A stretch of DNA of 64,000 nt from Prorocentrum cordatum (Eukaryota > Sar > Dinophyceae > Prorocentrales > Prorocentraceae), in assembly GCA_963575745.1 (NCBI GenBank), contig CAUYUJ010021059.1, forward strand, positions 708,584 to 772,583, in the 5' to 3' direction. Positions 1 through 9,966 of the stretch are shown here, piece by piece. Made by a program: the position numbers and the translations under genes. Under the pieces are notes generated by a model, which was not told where the DNA came from, made no database searches, and worked only from the letters and a program-made list of their open reading frames with translations. Every line of letters starts with the position of its first letter. The stretch's first letter is position 1.

Positions 1-26
1 GGTGCCCTGTAGGTCTCAACGAGAGC

Positions 27-545
27 TTGAGCCCGAATAGAGGCTGCACTGCTGCAAAGGAGGGTCATCCACCGTTGGTTCCTATGACCCAGGCTGAGAT
101 CGACGAGATCAACCGTCGTCTCGGAACCACGGCTCACCGGAGCCCTATGGCCGAGGAGGTTCAGCCTCCGAGAGGACTTGTGCCTATTACCCAGGAAGAG
201 AAAGATGCGCTCAATCGTCTTCCTGGAATGCGGGGAAACCCGCCTGACGTCTCCAGTCAGGCCCAACAGCCAGAGATGATGGATGACGATGAACAGAAGG
301 TTCAGCGAGCCGCAGCAGATACGGAGCGCAGGCGAGTAGCAGACGAACGCGCCCGCGAGGCAACCCGCAGCATTCCTGCTGGAGTCACAAAAGATCTATA
401 TGAAGGGGGCAAGGAAGCCCCCACTCCAACCGAAGGCCAAGAGCGAAACACGTGCACCCAGGACGCCTTCGGGGGAAAGACAGAAAACGTCGGCCCGCTC
501 AGAGGAACTCGGGTTCGATGTGCAGATGGAGAGGCCCCGTTCTGA
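27..545 (+). pseudogene. Gag-like N-terminal fragment of the copia element
   Basis: Open frame that seems to be the most 5' part of the polyprotein visible here. It contains two related short blocks, PMTQAEIDEINRRL and PITQEEKDALNRLP, then an RGNPP hairpin codon run at 230-243, then a charged Glu/Arg-rich stretch that looks helical. From about 400 the coding sense passes to the next frame (400-2541), so this is probably one polyprotein split by a frameshift between 400 and 545. The start codon at 27 is only the first ATG available and the true start may be upstream of the window. I assign no biochemical function. Confidence 0.5.
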
Positions 546-2541
546 AATGCCGAAGTCACCGACTCGAGCAACTCCTGCGCAGAGACCTGACCCCAGGCAA
601 CAACCTCAGGACTCCTCGGAGGTCCGCAGACGACAGCCTAGCCGTAGCGGCTCTATCGCCAGCAAGGCCAAGGCTTTCGAGCGCACAGGGTTTACCCCTA
701 CGCCGGCCTCGCCTGTGGCGACACGCTCCAAGAGGTCTGAGGAAGGTGCTCCATCTAGGGGTACCTGGGTGCCTGAGATCAGGGGCAGCGCCAGCCGAGA
801 AACACCGCGGGGAAACCCGCCAGGCGCTGCAGCTGCAGCATCCTCCTCCTCAGGAGCCGCAGCCTCTTCGGCGACAGGGGCTCCTTTGCGGGGAAACCCG
901 CCTGAGGATAAGCTGCATCACCCAGGGGATACTTCCTTTACCAGCGGGAGTCAGGCGTTAATCAATGATCGACGTGCCCTGCGGAATCTTCCACCGATGC
1001 GCTCGGCGGACGAAGCGTTCATGGGGAGCTGCAGGCAGAAAGGTCTTGTTCCGAGAAGCAATCATACACTCAAGCAGCTTAGTAAATGCCTCAACAGGAT
1101 CTGCAGACACGCGCCTGATAGACCACACAATGCAGCGTGGAGCCTTGAGACGCTCGACGATCGCGATGGATGGATCAATCTCGATGAGCTCGCACGCGAG
1201 TTTCCGCGGCACAACGGACGTACGAGACAGGACGGGTACAACCCGAGAATGGATGAGGCCAAGATCATCGCCGAGACCTTCTACGATAGAACGGTTGACC
1301 AGATGGCTGCCATCATGATGGCGATCGCCCACGTTCGCGAGACGGGCGGTGAAGAGAAGCAGCGTCTGCAGTTCAAGGTCCTGGTGCGAGATTCTGGCAA
1401 ATCCGATATATTCATCCGTGCCTCGCAAGGGCACTCGTGGACGCTCAAGGTCCCTTGGTCGTTGTACAAGTACATTGTACTGCACGACAATCCTGCCGGG
1501 AGACCGGCCCCATGCCCCGAGGTTGCCACGCACGGCACACGGTGGATAGCCTTTGAGGGCATCATGTGGCATGGCCTTTCTTGCCGTAAAGAACACAACA
1601 CCAAGCAGAGAGGGACTGGCCGATCACGCATCCACTTTGTTCCGACGCTTCGTCGTCGCGGCGTGCAGAGTGGATGGGACCCCGACTCCGAAATCGCTAT
1701 CTTTGTGGACTGGCACCAAGCCCTGAAGGACGGGATCGAATTTTGCTGGCCCGACAATGGGGTTCTCCGATCAGAAGGAAAAGACGGCATTATTGAGCCG
1801 TATTATATTACACACGTGGAAGAACTCCCCACAGGAAATCAATGGCGGAACCCAGAATATCTGGGCAGTCGCCATGCACGCGTCTCCACTGCCATAATGA
1901 CGGCCCCGAACAGGTGGAACACTGTGGGCAGTGCTAGTATCAAGCACAGATGGTCTCTTGACCGAGAGGCTAATGAGCCTCATACGGTTCATGGTCAAAG
2001 ACAGGTGGGGGACCATTACAGCCCAACAGTGCTGGGAAACCAGCCCGAAATCCACCAGATCTTCATGATCAACGAGAGCGAGGCAGGAAGCGCGGCTCCA
2101 AGCCGTGCTCCAAGCCAAGGGCCTAGTGCCATATCTTGGCAGGTCCTCAGCACCTCGGATCTGGATCAGATCGCGGCTGCTTTAGATCCTGAGCAGGTGG
2201 AACAGCTAGCGGACAGACTGTGCCAGCAAGATCCCTGGGCCGCAGGTCAGGGAGCTATGTCCGCCATGGTGACACGTGACCGCCAGGCCACGCAGGGAAA
2301 CCGGCCCGTTAATGGACTCAGAAACGACATGCCCGAACCGCAGGGAGACCCGCAAACGTTCGGCCGCATCTTCGGAGAGCCTGCTCGATTCGAGCAGATG
2401 CTAGGGAGCCCCTCGCATAGCATGCACACCGAGGGGCATGGCCCCAGTGGCGACACCACCAGCGCAGTCTCCGTTTGGGACTCCTGGTCGGTCTGCCACG
2501 AATGGCACTCTCATGGAGCGGATCGCCGCGGCCAGAGCTGA
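400..2541 (+). CDS. Retroelement polyprotein segment with a KptA/Tpt1-like RNA 2'-phosphotransferase domain
   Basis: A 713-residue uninterrupted frame. Residues 1-220 are proline/serine/alanine-rich with RGNPP runs. Residues about 222-485 match the KptA/Tpt1 fold: an LSK..L....CRH helix motif (Arg236, His237), DDRDGWINLDEL, IRASQGHS (Arg340), HGT (378-380) followed by W..F.GI...GL, and RSRIHF (Arg408 or 410), ending with DGI.F...NGV. These are the positions of the Arg-His-Arg-Arg active site known in this family. Known members transfer an RNA internal 2'-phosphate to NAD+, for example at spliced tRNA junctions. That this copy is active, and on which RNA, is inference. The C-terminal 220 residues are low complexity. 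The frame survives although downstream domains are broken. Confidence 0.8.
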   Translation: MKGARKPPLQPKAKSETRAPRTPSGERQKTSARSEELGFDVQMERPRSEMPKSPTRATPAQRPDPRQQPQDSSEVRRRQPSRSGSIASKAKAFERTGFTPTPASPVATRSKRSEEGAPSRGTWVPEIRGSASRETPRGNPPGAAAAASSSSGAAASSATGAPLRGNPPEDKLHHPGDTSFTSGSQALINDRRALRNLPPMRSADEAFMGSCRQKGLVPRSNHTLKQLSKCLNRICRHAPDRPHNAAWSLETLDDRDGWINLDELAREFPRHNGRTRQDGYNPRMDEAKIIAETFYDRTVDQMAAIMMAIAHVRETGGEEKQRLQFKVLVRDSGKSDIFIRASQGHSWTLKVPWSLYKYIVLHDNPAGRPAPCPEVATHGTRWIAFEGIMWHGLSCRKEHNTKQRGTGRSRIHFVPTLRRRGVQSGWDPDSEIAIFVDWHQALKDGIEFCWPDNGVLRSEGKDGIIEPYYITHVEELPTGNQWRNPEYLGSRHARVSTAIMTAPNRWNTVGSASIKHRWSLDREANEPHTVHGQRQVGDHYSPTVLGNQPEIHQIFMINESEAGSAAPSRAPSQGPSAISWQVLSTSDLDQIAAALDPEQVEQLADRLCQQDPWAAGQGAMSAMVTRDRQATQGNRPVNGLRNDMPEPQGDPQTFGRIFGEPARFEQMLGSPSHSMHTEGHGPSGDTTSAVSVWDSWSVCHEWHSHGADRRGQS

Positions 2542-3457
2542 GCATGGCACAGCTCTTTTGAGCCTGATGCCACCGGGCACTCCAACGAGTCTGCAGGGAA
2601 ACTTGCCCGGCACTCCAGTACACAACCGACCTTTTGCTGGCCAAACTATTGCTGCTGGAGTGCCTGATGACTACCGCGCAAGGGTGGCAGCTGCGGTGCA
2701 ACAGGTGCCGAGTCACAACCTGCCCCACCCGAGCGGTCAGAGGTGGAGGCCAGCCTGGTCCTGGGAGCCAGAGGGTCCGAATCCACGTGACCCTGCTCGG
2801 CAGCGAGCCTTTATCCCGGCCTTCAATGCTCATCCGAGCATGGCTCAGGGCCAGAGGCCAGCGCCAGCACCAATGGATCCGCCACTGTACCCAGACGGGT
2901 CTAGAGTCCCGAACAGATTTGTTCGCGAGACGGCGGATCAGTTTCATAGCCTTACGAATGTGCGCTGCAGTGACCAGCCCATGTATCCGCACGTGGATTT
3001 CATGCCTGCACCGACAACGCCAGAGGTGGCCGTCCAGCCTACTGCCCATTCGATATCACCAGGCAGTCGGGGAGTACCAGGCTACATCAGGCAGACGTAC
3101 CACACTCAACAGGCGTGTTTTAGGCGCAGGCAGGTAGTACAGAGTGTACGTGACCAAGCACGTGCAGCCGCACTTGAGGTCGTGAGGAACAGAGGCTCAC
3201 CCATGCGAGGAAACTCGCCAGCCGTGTCGCCCGCAGCCTCCACTACGGCAGCTCCTCCAGCAGTGGTTGCCGCAGCGCCGGAGGCACTGGCTCCCGCAGG
3301 AGATCCTCCAGCTGCTTTCCTGGGCTCCGAAACAGTCCTGGAGCGGCGGCGGCGGGTGTGCCCTAGGGCGGCAGACGTGGAAATCTATACTGGATGGAAG
3401 ACACCTGCGCGGTATGCCTCGAAGAGTTTCTGCCGAGGGAGAACATCTACCGCTTGA
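2438..3457 (+). pseudogene. Proline-rich linker region of the copia polyprotein
   Basis: A 339-residue open frame overlapping the end of the Tpt1-containing frame by about 100 bases, in the next frame; a frameshift near 2440-2540 probably separates them. It is rich in Pro, Arg and Gln, contains QGNLP (hairpin at 2593) and MRGNSP (hairpin at 3205), and has no recognisable catalytic motif. It leads directly into the RING finger in another frame at 3394, so a second frameshift lies near 3390-3450. It most likely corresponds to the disordered inter-domain part of the polyprotein. Confidence 0.5.
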
Positions 3458-3762
3458 GGTGCAACCATCTGTTCCACGAGGAGTGCTGGAACTCGAATGT
3501 GGTGGGCCATGTTGCGAACCAGCGAGAAGGAGATCCTCGGCAACCAGTATGTGCTATCTGCCGAGCGCCAGGTATCATAGCGCCATCGTTTCCATGGACC
3601 GGCTCCGTCACTCAGGCTCCCGAACAGGCAGCGAGGGAGCTGCGGGAGTCGAGGAGCATGGTGGAGGAAATGAAGGCCAGTACGCTGGACAGGCAGACAG
3701 CACAGTCCCAACAGCGGGGAGACCCGCCGGAGGAGGTGAGGACGCCGATGGAGACGGGGTAA
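3394..3762 (+). CDS. RING-H2 zinc finger segment of the copia polyprotein
   Basis: A 122-residue frame beginning MEDTCAVCLEEF. The ligands follow the C3H2C3 RING-H2 pattern: Cys5, Cys8, Cys23, His25, His28, Cys31, Cys53, Cys56. RING-H2 domains of this form normally recruit ubiquitin-conjugating enzymes, so an E3 ubiquitin ligase activity is the family expectation; its target here is unknown. After the finger comes a short helical, Glu-rich segment and a GDPP run from the hairpin at 3714. The ATG at 3394 is convenient, but the domain is probably internal to a larger polyprotein whose upstream part is in another frame. All eight zinc ligands are intact. Confidence 0.75.
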   Translation: MEDTCAVCLEEFLPRENIYRLRCNHLFHEECWNSNVVGHVANQREGDPRQPVCAICRAPGIIAPSFPWTGSVTQAPEQAARELRESRSMVEEMKASTLDRQTAQSQQRGDPPEEVRTPMETG

Positions 3763-3780
3763 TTCGACCAGCTGATCCCG

Positions 3781-4575
3781 ATGACGGCGCCACAGCAGGG
3801 AAACCTGCCTAATACCCCACCTGCGCCGATTCTGCCAACTCATTACGAGCCTGGAGTCGGGCAGGTGGCTCCTCCGATGTCACCCCAAGGTGGGGGTGGG
3901 ACCGAGTTGCCACTAGACCCTGAACAGCTGCGAGAACTGCGTGTTCGCCACTTCCAGACCCAGATGGACAACGCACACACCACGTTCATGCTGGACGCCG
4001 ACAATCCTGAGAGCGAGTCGTTTGACCTCTCAGACTCTTCAGTGGCGACAGCGGCAACAGCAGTCAGGGCCGTCGAGCTCTCAGCTACGAACAATGAGTT
4101 CGACGAGTGGTTGCAATGCAGGGACCACCTTACGAATGAAGGATTACAGGACATCGCCCTTCATACGTATTTGACGCTGACGCGACGCACTACCCGCGAA
4201 CAGTACACGAGCATACGTGATGAGTATGCCAATTGGTGGGAGGAACAGGGCACTCAAGTCCAGAACGTGTCGTACTTCCAGTACATCGACCTGACACGTA
4301 TGGCCGCAGGAAGGCCAGGTGCCAGCACGATGCGGGGAGACCCGCCAAGAAGCACGACCGAGATGCGGGGAAACCCGCCAGACAGTGCAGCCGGCACGTC
4401 AGAGACAGTGCACATCAAGCAGCCGAGTAAGACATTTCTCGAGGATGGTGGAAATTCAATCCTCATAGACGTGGGCTCGAAGATTAACGTCATGGGAAAA
4501 ATACGAGCCGCAAGTTCTTCCAGGCTGCTGAGGCACATAAACGTCTTTGTACGTTTGAACTTCGTTCTCGATTGA
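3781..4575 (+). pseudogene. Gag-like region and N-terminal half of the retropepsin
   Basis: A 264-residue frame. Residues about 35-180 are acidic then helical, with a conserved-looking FDEWLQCRDHLTNEGLQDIA block and an NWWEEQG motif, as expected of a structural or linker domain. Two MRGDPP/MRGNPP runs come from hairpins at 4332 and 4365. Near the end is DGGNSILIDVGSKINVMG, matching the Asp-Thr/Val-Gly-Ser active-site loop of retroviral-type aspartic proteases. The frame is lost near 4500-4575 and the rest of the protease continues in another frame (4572-5357). Function by family: cleavage of the polyprotein. The broken frame makes this copy unlikely to work. Confidence 0.6.
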
Positions 4576-5357
4576 ATATCAACGGGGTAGGCGAGGGGTC
4601 GGCCCCAGCTGATGCCGCGGGCACTTTCAGCATTGCCTGCGAGTGCCAGGGCTCGACCCAGCTCGACTCGTACAAGACTATTGTGTCAGGCTGTGGCAAG
4701 GACCTGCCAGCTATCCTGGGCCCCAACAGTATGCGGGACAAGCGCGCTATCATTGTGCTCGAACGAGGCCAGGAGAAGCTGATATTCCCTTGGAAGGGAC
4801 AGGTCAAGATGGAACTTCCCGAGGGCTCCAAGATCATGTCGACAACGAAGTTGCCATCAGGACATCTGTCAGTCAGGTGTGATCGATTTGGAGCCGCGGG
4901 GCAACCCGCCTCGGGTACAAGTACAACATCGTTCCAGACGGTGCTGACAGGCGAGCCGTCCCCTGCGCAAGAGCGCCAACAATTGCAGGGAAACCTGCCT
5001 CAGGGGTTGCTCGCGATACTCGCCAAGGCGACGATGAGAGGCGACAGCGTCGATGATCTGGAGACGTTCGATTGCTTCGTAGCCAGGACACTGGCCCAGC
5101 ATTGCGGACTTGTACCCATGGATGCTGGACGGTCCCGCCGGAAGATAGTGATGGGATACACGAGCCATGAGCTGCAGACGGTCAACGACGCAAGGTCGAA
5201 AGGCTTATTGAAGCAGCTGGTGGATAATCCATCCATGCTGGCCACGTTTGCGGCGCAATCCGCCTCTGAGGCTACCGCGCGCTGCAGTGCTGAGCTCCAG
5301 CATCTGAGGGAAGCCCAGATGCTGGCAGATGTTGCAGGCGCATCTTCTTTATCTTGA
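4572..5357 (+). pseudogene. C-terminal half of retropepsin plus conserved downstream segment
   Basis: A 261-residue frame. Residues about 45-80 read DLPAILGPNSMRDKRAIIVL followed by KLIFPW, the pattern seen after the active-site loop in copia-type proteases (a loop Ile-Leu-Gly, then a strand pair). It complements the DVGS motif about 300 bases upstream in another frame. The remaining residues hold two hairpin runs (4896, 4985), a LETFDCFVARTLAQHCGL block and a final helical region, none of which I can assign. It ends at a stop at 5355-5357, and the following 60 bases have no long frame. Confidence 0.55.
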
Positions 5358-5415
5358 AGATGGCAGGGCGACGCTGCCCCCTCGTCGCCTTGCCTGATAG
5401 CCGAAAGGCCAGGGG

Positions 5416-6368
5416 GTGACAAGGACAGCGGGGCAACCTGCCATAGTAAAAGAGCTTTCGTCATCGAAGATACGAGAAAGGCTTGCGCTGACCTCCGCAC
5501 CCGAGGTTAGTTATGTCTGTGATCGCATCTCCCACAATGAGATCATGGCGACTGTGGGCACAGATTACCTGGGTGCGGTGATCAGTGGGGACTATACACT
5601 AATATGGGTTAGTACCCTAGGTGACTGGTACGTACGAACCCCAGGAAAAGAGAGTAGCCCCACACTGGTCGCGCATTCAAAACCTTCTGACAGAAGCTAA
5701 GAAGCTCCGCGAGAAAATTATAGTGTTAGGCCCCCCAGGATACGTTTGGAAGTTATCTCCAATACGTGATACTCTGGAAGATCTTAATTAAGTTGACGGT
5801 AGTGCGGATGCGGTTATGTCATTTCGGTATTCGGTTTAATCTGCAAGACAATCCACCGAGTGGTACCTATATGCAGGTAGCCACATCGATACCGACTAGC
5901 TCTAAGTTGTGGGCATGTACGTGCAAACTGGCGATACCACAACATGTGTTGGATTGGTACGGCCAAACGGTACGACATGCTGAATGGCGAGCCCAGACAC
6001 GCATCACACTTATCCGTCACCTCAACGACAAAATCCTGGGAAGCAGCACTACGCACGGGAACGTGCCGATATACTTGAACACCTATACACGTACGGATCA
6101 CAACATACATCACTATGTGGCGACCAATAAAGGGGGACCGAAATTGTCTGATGTCATCCGACGTGTAACGATCAACCTGGACGCCAACGCGATTATTCAG
6201 GATATCGCAGTAGCCGATCAACCAACAGGATATGATTGGGCATGCACCACTACCTACAGGGGTTGCCAACATCAGTACACGGATGTACTGGCAGCCCGAG
6301 GAACCTGTCATGTTCGGGAACGAGCCTACTCAATCACCACAGAAACCCAGACGCGTCATCATAGATGA
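5416..6368 (+). pseudogene. Unidentified decayed coding stretch of the copia element
   Basis: Two open frames, 5416-5700 (94 residues) and 5766-6368 (200 residues), in different frames. The second contains GTYMQVATSIPTSSKLWACT and a long polar region with Thr-Ile-Asn-Leu segments. I recognise no domain. Position between protease and the methyltransferase-like domain, and a codon feel like that of the flanking frames, suggest remains of the same polyprotein. The hairpin at 6053-6066 (stem GCACG/CGTGC, loop GGAA) is inside it, and another (5428, wobble) is at the start. The second frame overlaps the next one by about 135 bases. Confidence 0.4.
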
Positions 6369-7764
6369 CTGTCCTTCTCCCCTCCCGACTCTGGCGATTG
6401 ACGCAGGTACCTACTCATCAACGACGATGGGCACGCAGACCGGTGGACAAGACGAGCAAGTCTTACTTACGGAGTCGCGTATCAAACAGAAGGAAAGGCT
6501 CAAAGCCGAAAAGGAGGCAGGCATCAAGCCTCGCCGCATCAAAAAGCACGTTGAAGATGGAAACGATGATTGCGGTGCCGACTTGTCAGGGCTCGGACAG
6601 GATCTTATGGCGGCCTGGAGCATTGACGTCCCTGTCGAGCTGATTAGCTCAGATGAGGAAGATGACCTGTTCCTTACCCTCCCCACATCTATGCCCGACA
6701 CACACGCGGACATATATATCATAGTGGCTACTCTATGTTATGGTCACAACAACTGCGTGGATATGTTGGAGCTTTGCGGAGGAGAGGGTCGCATTTCAGA
6801 GCTTGCCTTCTCAAGGGGTCTCTCCTCAGGAGGCAACTTAGACAAGACCACGTGTGTCGACCTGGGAGATCCCTCGGTGCAGCGAGCTGTAGAGCACTAC
6901 TTCGCAGTATGCCACGTACGAGTAGCCATGCTACAGCCCAGCTGCCGCACCACAGGACCACCATCCTACTACAACTACAAAGCCAACTATAACACTTGGG
7001 AACAGCATCATAAATAATATGTGCCACGCATAACTTACTGTGGTAAAACAGATGCTACTCAAGATAATGCACGGAGGTGGTTTACACGCGAACAACCCAC
7101 AGGAACATGGGTGGATGATATTTCCCCATGGAAAGAACTTGCCGACCGATCGCATATCACAACCGCACGCATCGACCAATGTGCGACGGGACTTAAAGAT
7201 ACGGCTGGTGACTATATCAAGAAGCCGACAAATATCACCAGCAACGACGAGACAATTCTTAAACCCTTTGAGCGACTCAAGTGCAACGGTAAGCATGCGC
7301 ACGCACAACCGTGCAACAGGGAGCTTTCACTGGCACAAAAATACACTCGAAGACTGCAGTCTGCCTTTGTGGAAGCCGTCTATCTGGCGAAAGCCATCGA
7401 CACCACGCGCGGAGAAGCGCCTACACGAACTGCGCATGCTTAACCTGCCGACCTTCCTGATCAAGCTGAACCAGGAGAGGGTATGAGACGCATCGGCGAT
7501 CGCATCATCCCAAAAGTGGCTACATGCCCAGCATGCATCGACAATGTCCGAAAGGGCAGTCCCAGCCACAACAGAGATCCTACACAATGTAAGCATCATG
7601 ACTCTATCTCTGTATACTGGCCATGTCCTGCATGCCAAAGGGACCTTGCGAGAAGCAAGGGTGTTAAGAACCACCTCGACACTGAGCCCGGCAAATGCCG
7701 TTTTGCTGAGCCGTTCAAACTCCCAGATGATCATGATCCCGAGGGCCGCAATGCGCCAGCTTGA
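6232..7764 (+). pseudogene. Methyltransferase-like domain, conserved copia domain and Cys/His cluster
   Basis: One reading frame interrupted by stops at 7015-7017 and 7441-7443 and ending at 7762-7764. After a Lys/Glu-rich linker comes VDMLELCGGEGRISELAF, which looks like motif I of a Rossmann SAM-dependent methyltransferase, then a CVDLGDP acidic strand and AMLQPSCRTTG where a methyltransferase would have its catalytic loop; the Pro-Cys-Gln of true cytosine-5 enzymes is not seen. Then follow REQPTGTWVDDISPW and ITSNDETILKPFERL, a block I associate with dinoflagellate copia polyproteins. The last 90 residues have CPAC...C and CPACQRDL...H...C clusters, probably zinc binding. Enzymatic activity is doubtful. 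Confidence 0.55.
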
Positions 7765-9966
7765 TGGAAACCCTTACCCAAGCCTGGGGAGGGCCACGCT
7801 TCGGCATCGGGTGGCCGTCAGGGCGCTCGCGCCAGACCACCACGACCACGAGCCTTTGGGAACGCTGATCCTACATCTGGCGCCAGCAGTTACGACATGC
7901 TGCGAGACGCGCCCGAGCGTGGAAACACGCCCTCCGCGTCTTCAGGCGAGCCGCCACAAGTAGCGGCCCGCCGTGGTCGCCTGCAAGGCGTACCTCCACC
8001 ACCAGATGCAGTTGACGAGGGGGGCCGACTGCGGAGAGCCACGAGGAACCCTCTTGCCTCAACCGGCTCGGGGGCTCCACGACTGCCCGACTGGACGAGA
8101 TTTGACATCCAACGCAGTCTGCAAAACCTCCGTAGTCACGAACCTCACGTAGTCAAAAAGGAACTCCGTAAACTGCACCTACGGTGGCATCATGCGAAGG
8201 AACCCGAGATGAGGCGGATCCTAGACAAAGTGGGACTGGATAACGTGCGATTAAATATGACCAAAGAAATCTGTGACACATGTCGGGAATGTAGAGCATG
8301 GGAACGTCCAGGTAATTCTACGCTACCTTCCGTAAGCCTTCCTGGAAATTGGCTTGACGAAGGCGAAGTAGATCTCATGTTTTACAAGAAACGAACCATA
8401 TTTCATATTATGGACCGATGCATCCGCCTGGCAGCAGGTCGAGAGATTGCTGATCGAGAACGTGACACTATACTCGACGCCTACCACTATTGCTGGATTG
8501 CCGATCATGGACCCAAAGTCTTGTATTCAGATGGAGAAGGCGCCCTCAACAATGACACTGCCAAGGCCATGATGGCGAACAAGGGTGCGACACTTCGTAT
8601 CCGAGCACCTGGCCAACACGCGACCTCGATCGAGTCACGTAACGGCATCCTTAGGGGTACTCTCCATATGATTGAGGAAGAGCTGAACAGACACAACATC
8701 CCCGTTGTATTTACTAGAGCATTGGCTGAAGGCATCTTTGTCACCAACGCTTTCACGTTTTACAACGGAGTATCGCCGTACCAAGCACACACTGGGCGAC
8801 AGCCCTCTTTTCTTCCTGACCTCGACACCCTTGACTTCCCTAGGGGGCCCGAGACGTCAGGCCACGAACGAGAACGCCGTGTGAGGGAAGTTAGCCTGGA
8901 AGCAATAACTCAAGCCACGGGTGTAGCTAAGACACATCGTGCTCTCAGGGCTAAGACGGCCCCAGATGGTGCTCGCCTTTACTCAGCAGGGGACTTGGTC
9001 GACTATCACCGACCTACAGCCACTAAGGACGACCATGGAGGCTGGAATGGCCTGTTTCCTGTGATCCGTAACGTGCCTGAACGAGGACACGTTGTCGTCA
9101 AGGCAGGATCGCGTGAGGTAATTGTAATGTACCCTGATGCTCGCCACACGCTATACATTGAATGCCTTCTTACCAGGGAACTTGGCATGGACAACATGGC
9201 CATGCAGACCGTCCTTACATATGTGGCACACCTTGGTGCAGGGAAACCTGCCGAAGTCTTTGGCTATATTTCAGACTACAAGGGGAATCTCAATCTTTCG
9301 GACGACAGCAAGTTCCACCCGCGCGTACACCTTGCACTGCAGTATCTCGTGCGAAATTATTTCCGGGCTGAACGTGTAATAGCCGTGAGATTGGCCAAGA
9401 ACGTGTCAAATCTACCTGCAGTAAAGTACGCCACCGGGTCTGCACTCATCCACTACGACAATGATGTTAACCCAGCCTTCCACTATTATGAGTGTGTGGG
9501 CACCGGCCTGAACATCTCTCAAATCACTGGTAGCACTCACTCCAGACTCATCCAGTGCCTGACGTCACAAGTTCCTTCCCTAGGATTTCATGATGACCTT
9601 GCCAAGTATCAGCACTTGGGCACAACGTCTGGAGAACACGACCAGCCTGGAGACAGGCCTCCACCAGACACCCCAGGTGCTTCATCACCAAGTGAAAGTC
9701 GCCTGTCTACAATCTACGAAGAAAGCGAGGGACATGACATCGAGGCTATGATGATGGAGGAGTGGTACGATGAGTTGCGTATGGACCTTCATCCCACAAC
9801 GGTTATCGACGACCATCTCTACTGCGTCCCAACAACTATGCTGCCCGACCAATGTGTCTTGGTCTCAGCATTCGTGGACGAGGAAGATACCGTAGTGTCG
9901 GAGATGCTCGGAGACGAGCCTGAACTACAAGAGCCCTGTCTTATCTCTATGCTCGACTGCACCTGA
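7765..9966 (+). pseudogene. Copia integrase (zinc HHCC and DDE core) segment
   Basis: The same frame as the preceding segment, restarting after a TGA at 7762; an ATG at 7897 opens 689 residues. The zinc part is LHLRWHHAKE...CDTCREC. The catalytic triad appears as Asp in VDLMF (8371), Asp in YSDGEG (8530) and Glu in SIESRNG (8632), giving the DDE arrangement of retroviral-type integrases, which join element cDNA to target DNA. A beta-rich C-terminal segment (GDLVDYHR, GLFPVIRN, VVVKAG) resembles the usual integrase tail. The hairpin at 7917 lies near the start and the one at 9238 near the middle. The final 200 residues are acidic and lead toward the reverse transcriptase. The core residues are intact. 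Confidence 0.8.

Noticed and set aside
9173-9185. CCAGG-GAA-CTTGG as a further member of the hairpin family
   Set aside because: It has a three-base loop and no GC ends, so it does not fit the GNRA pattern.
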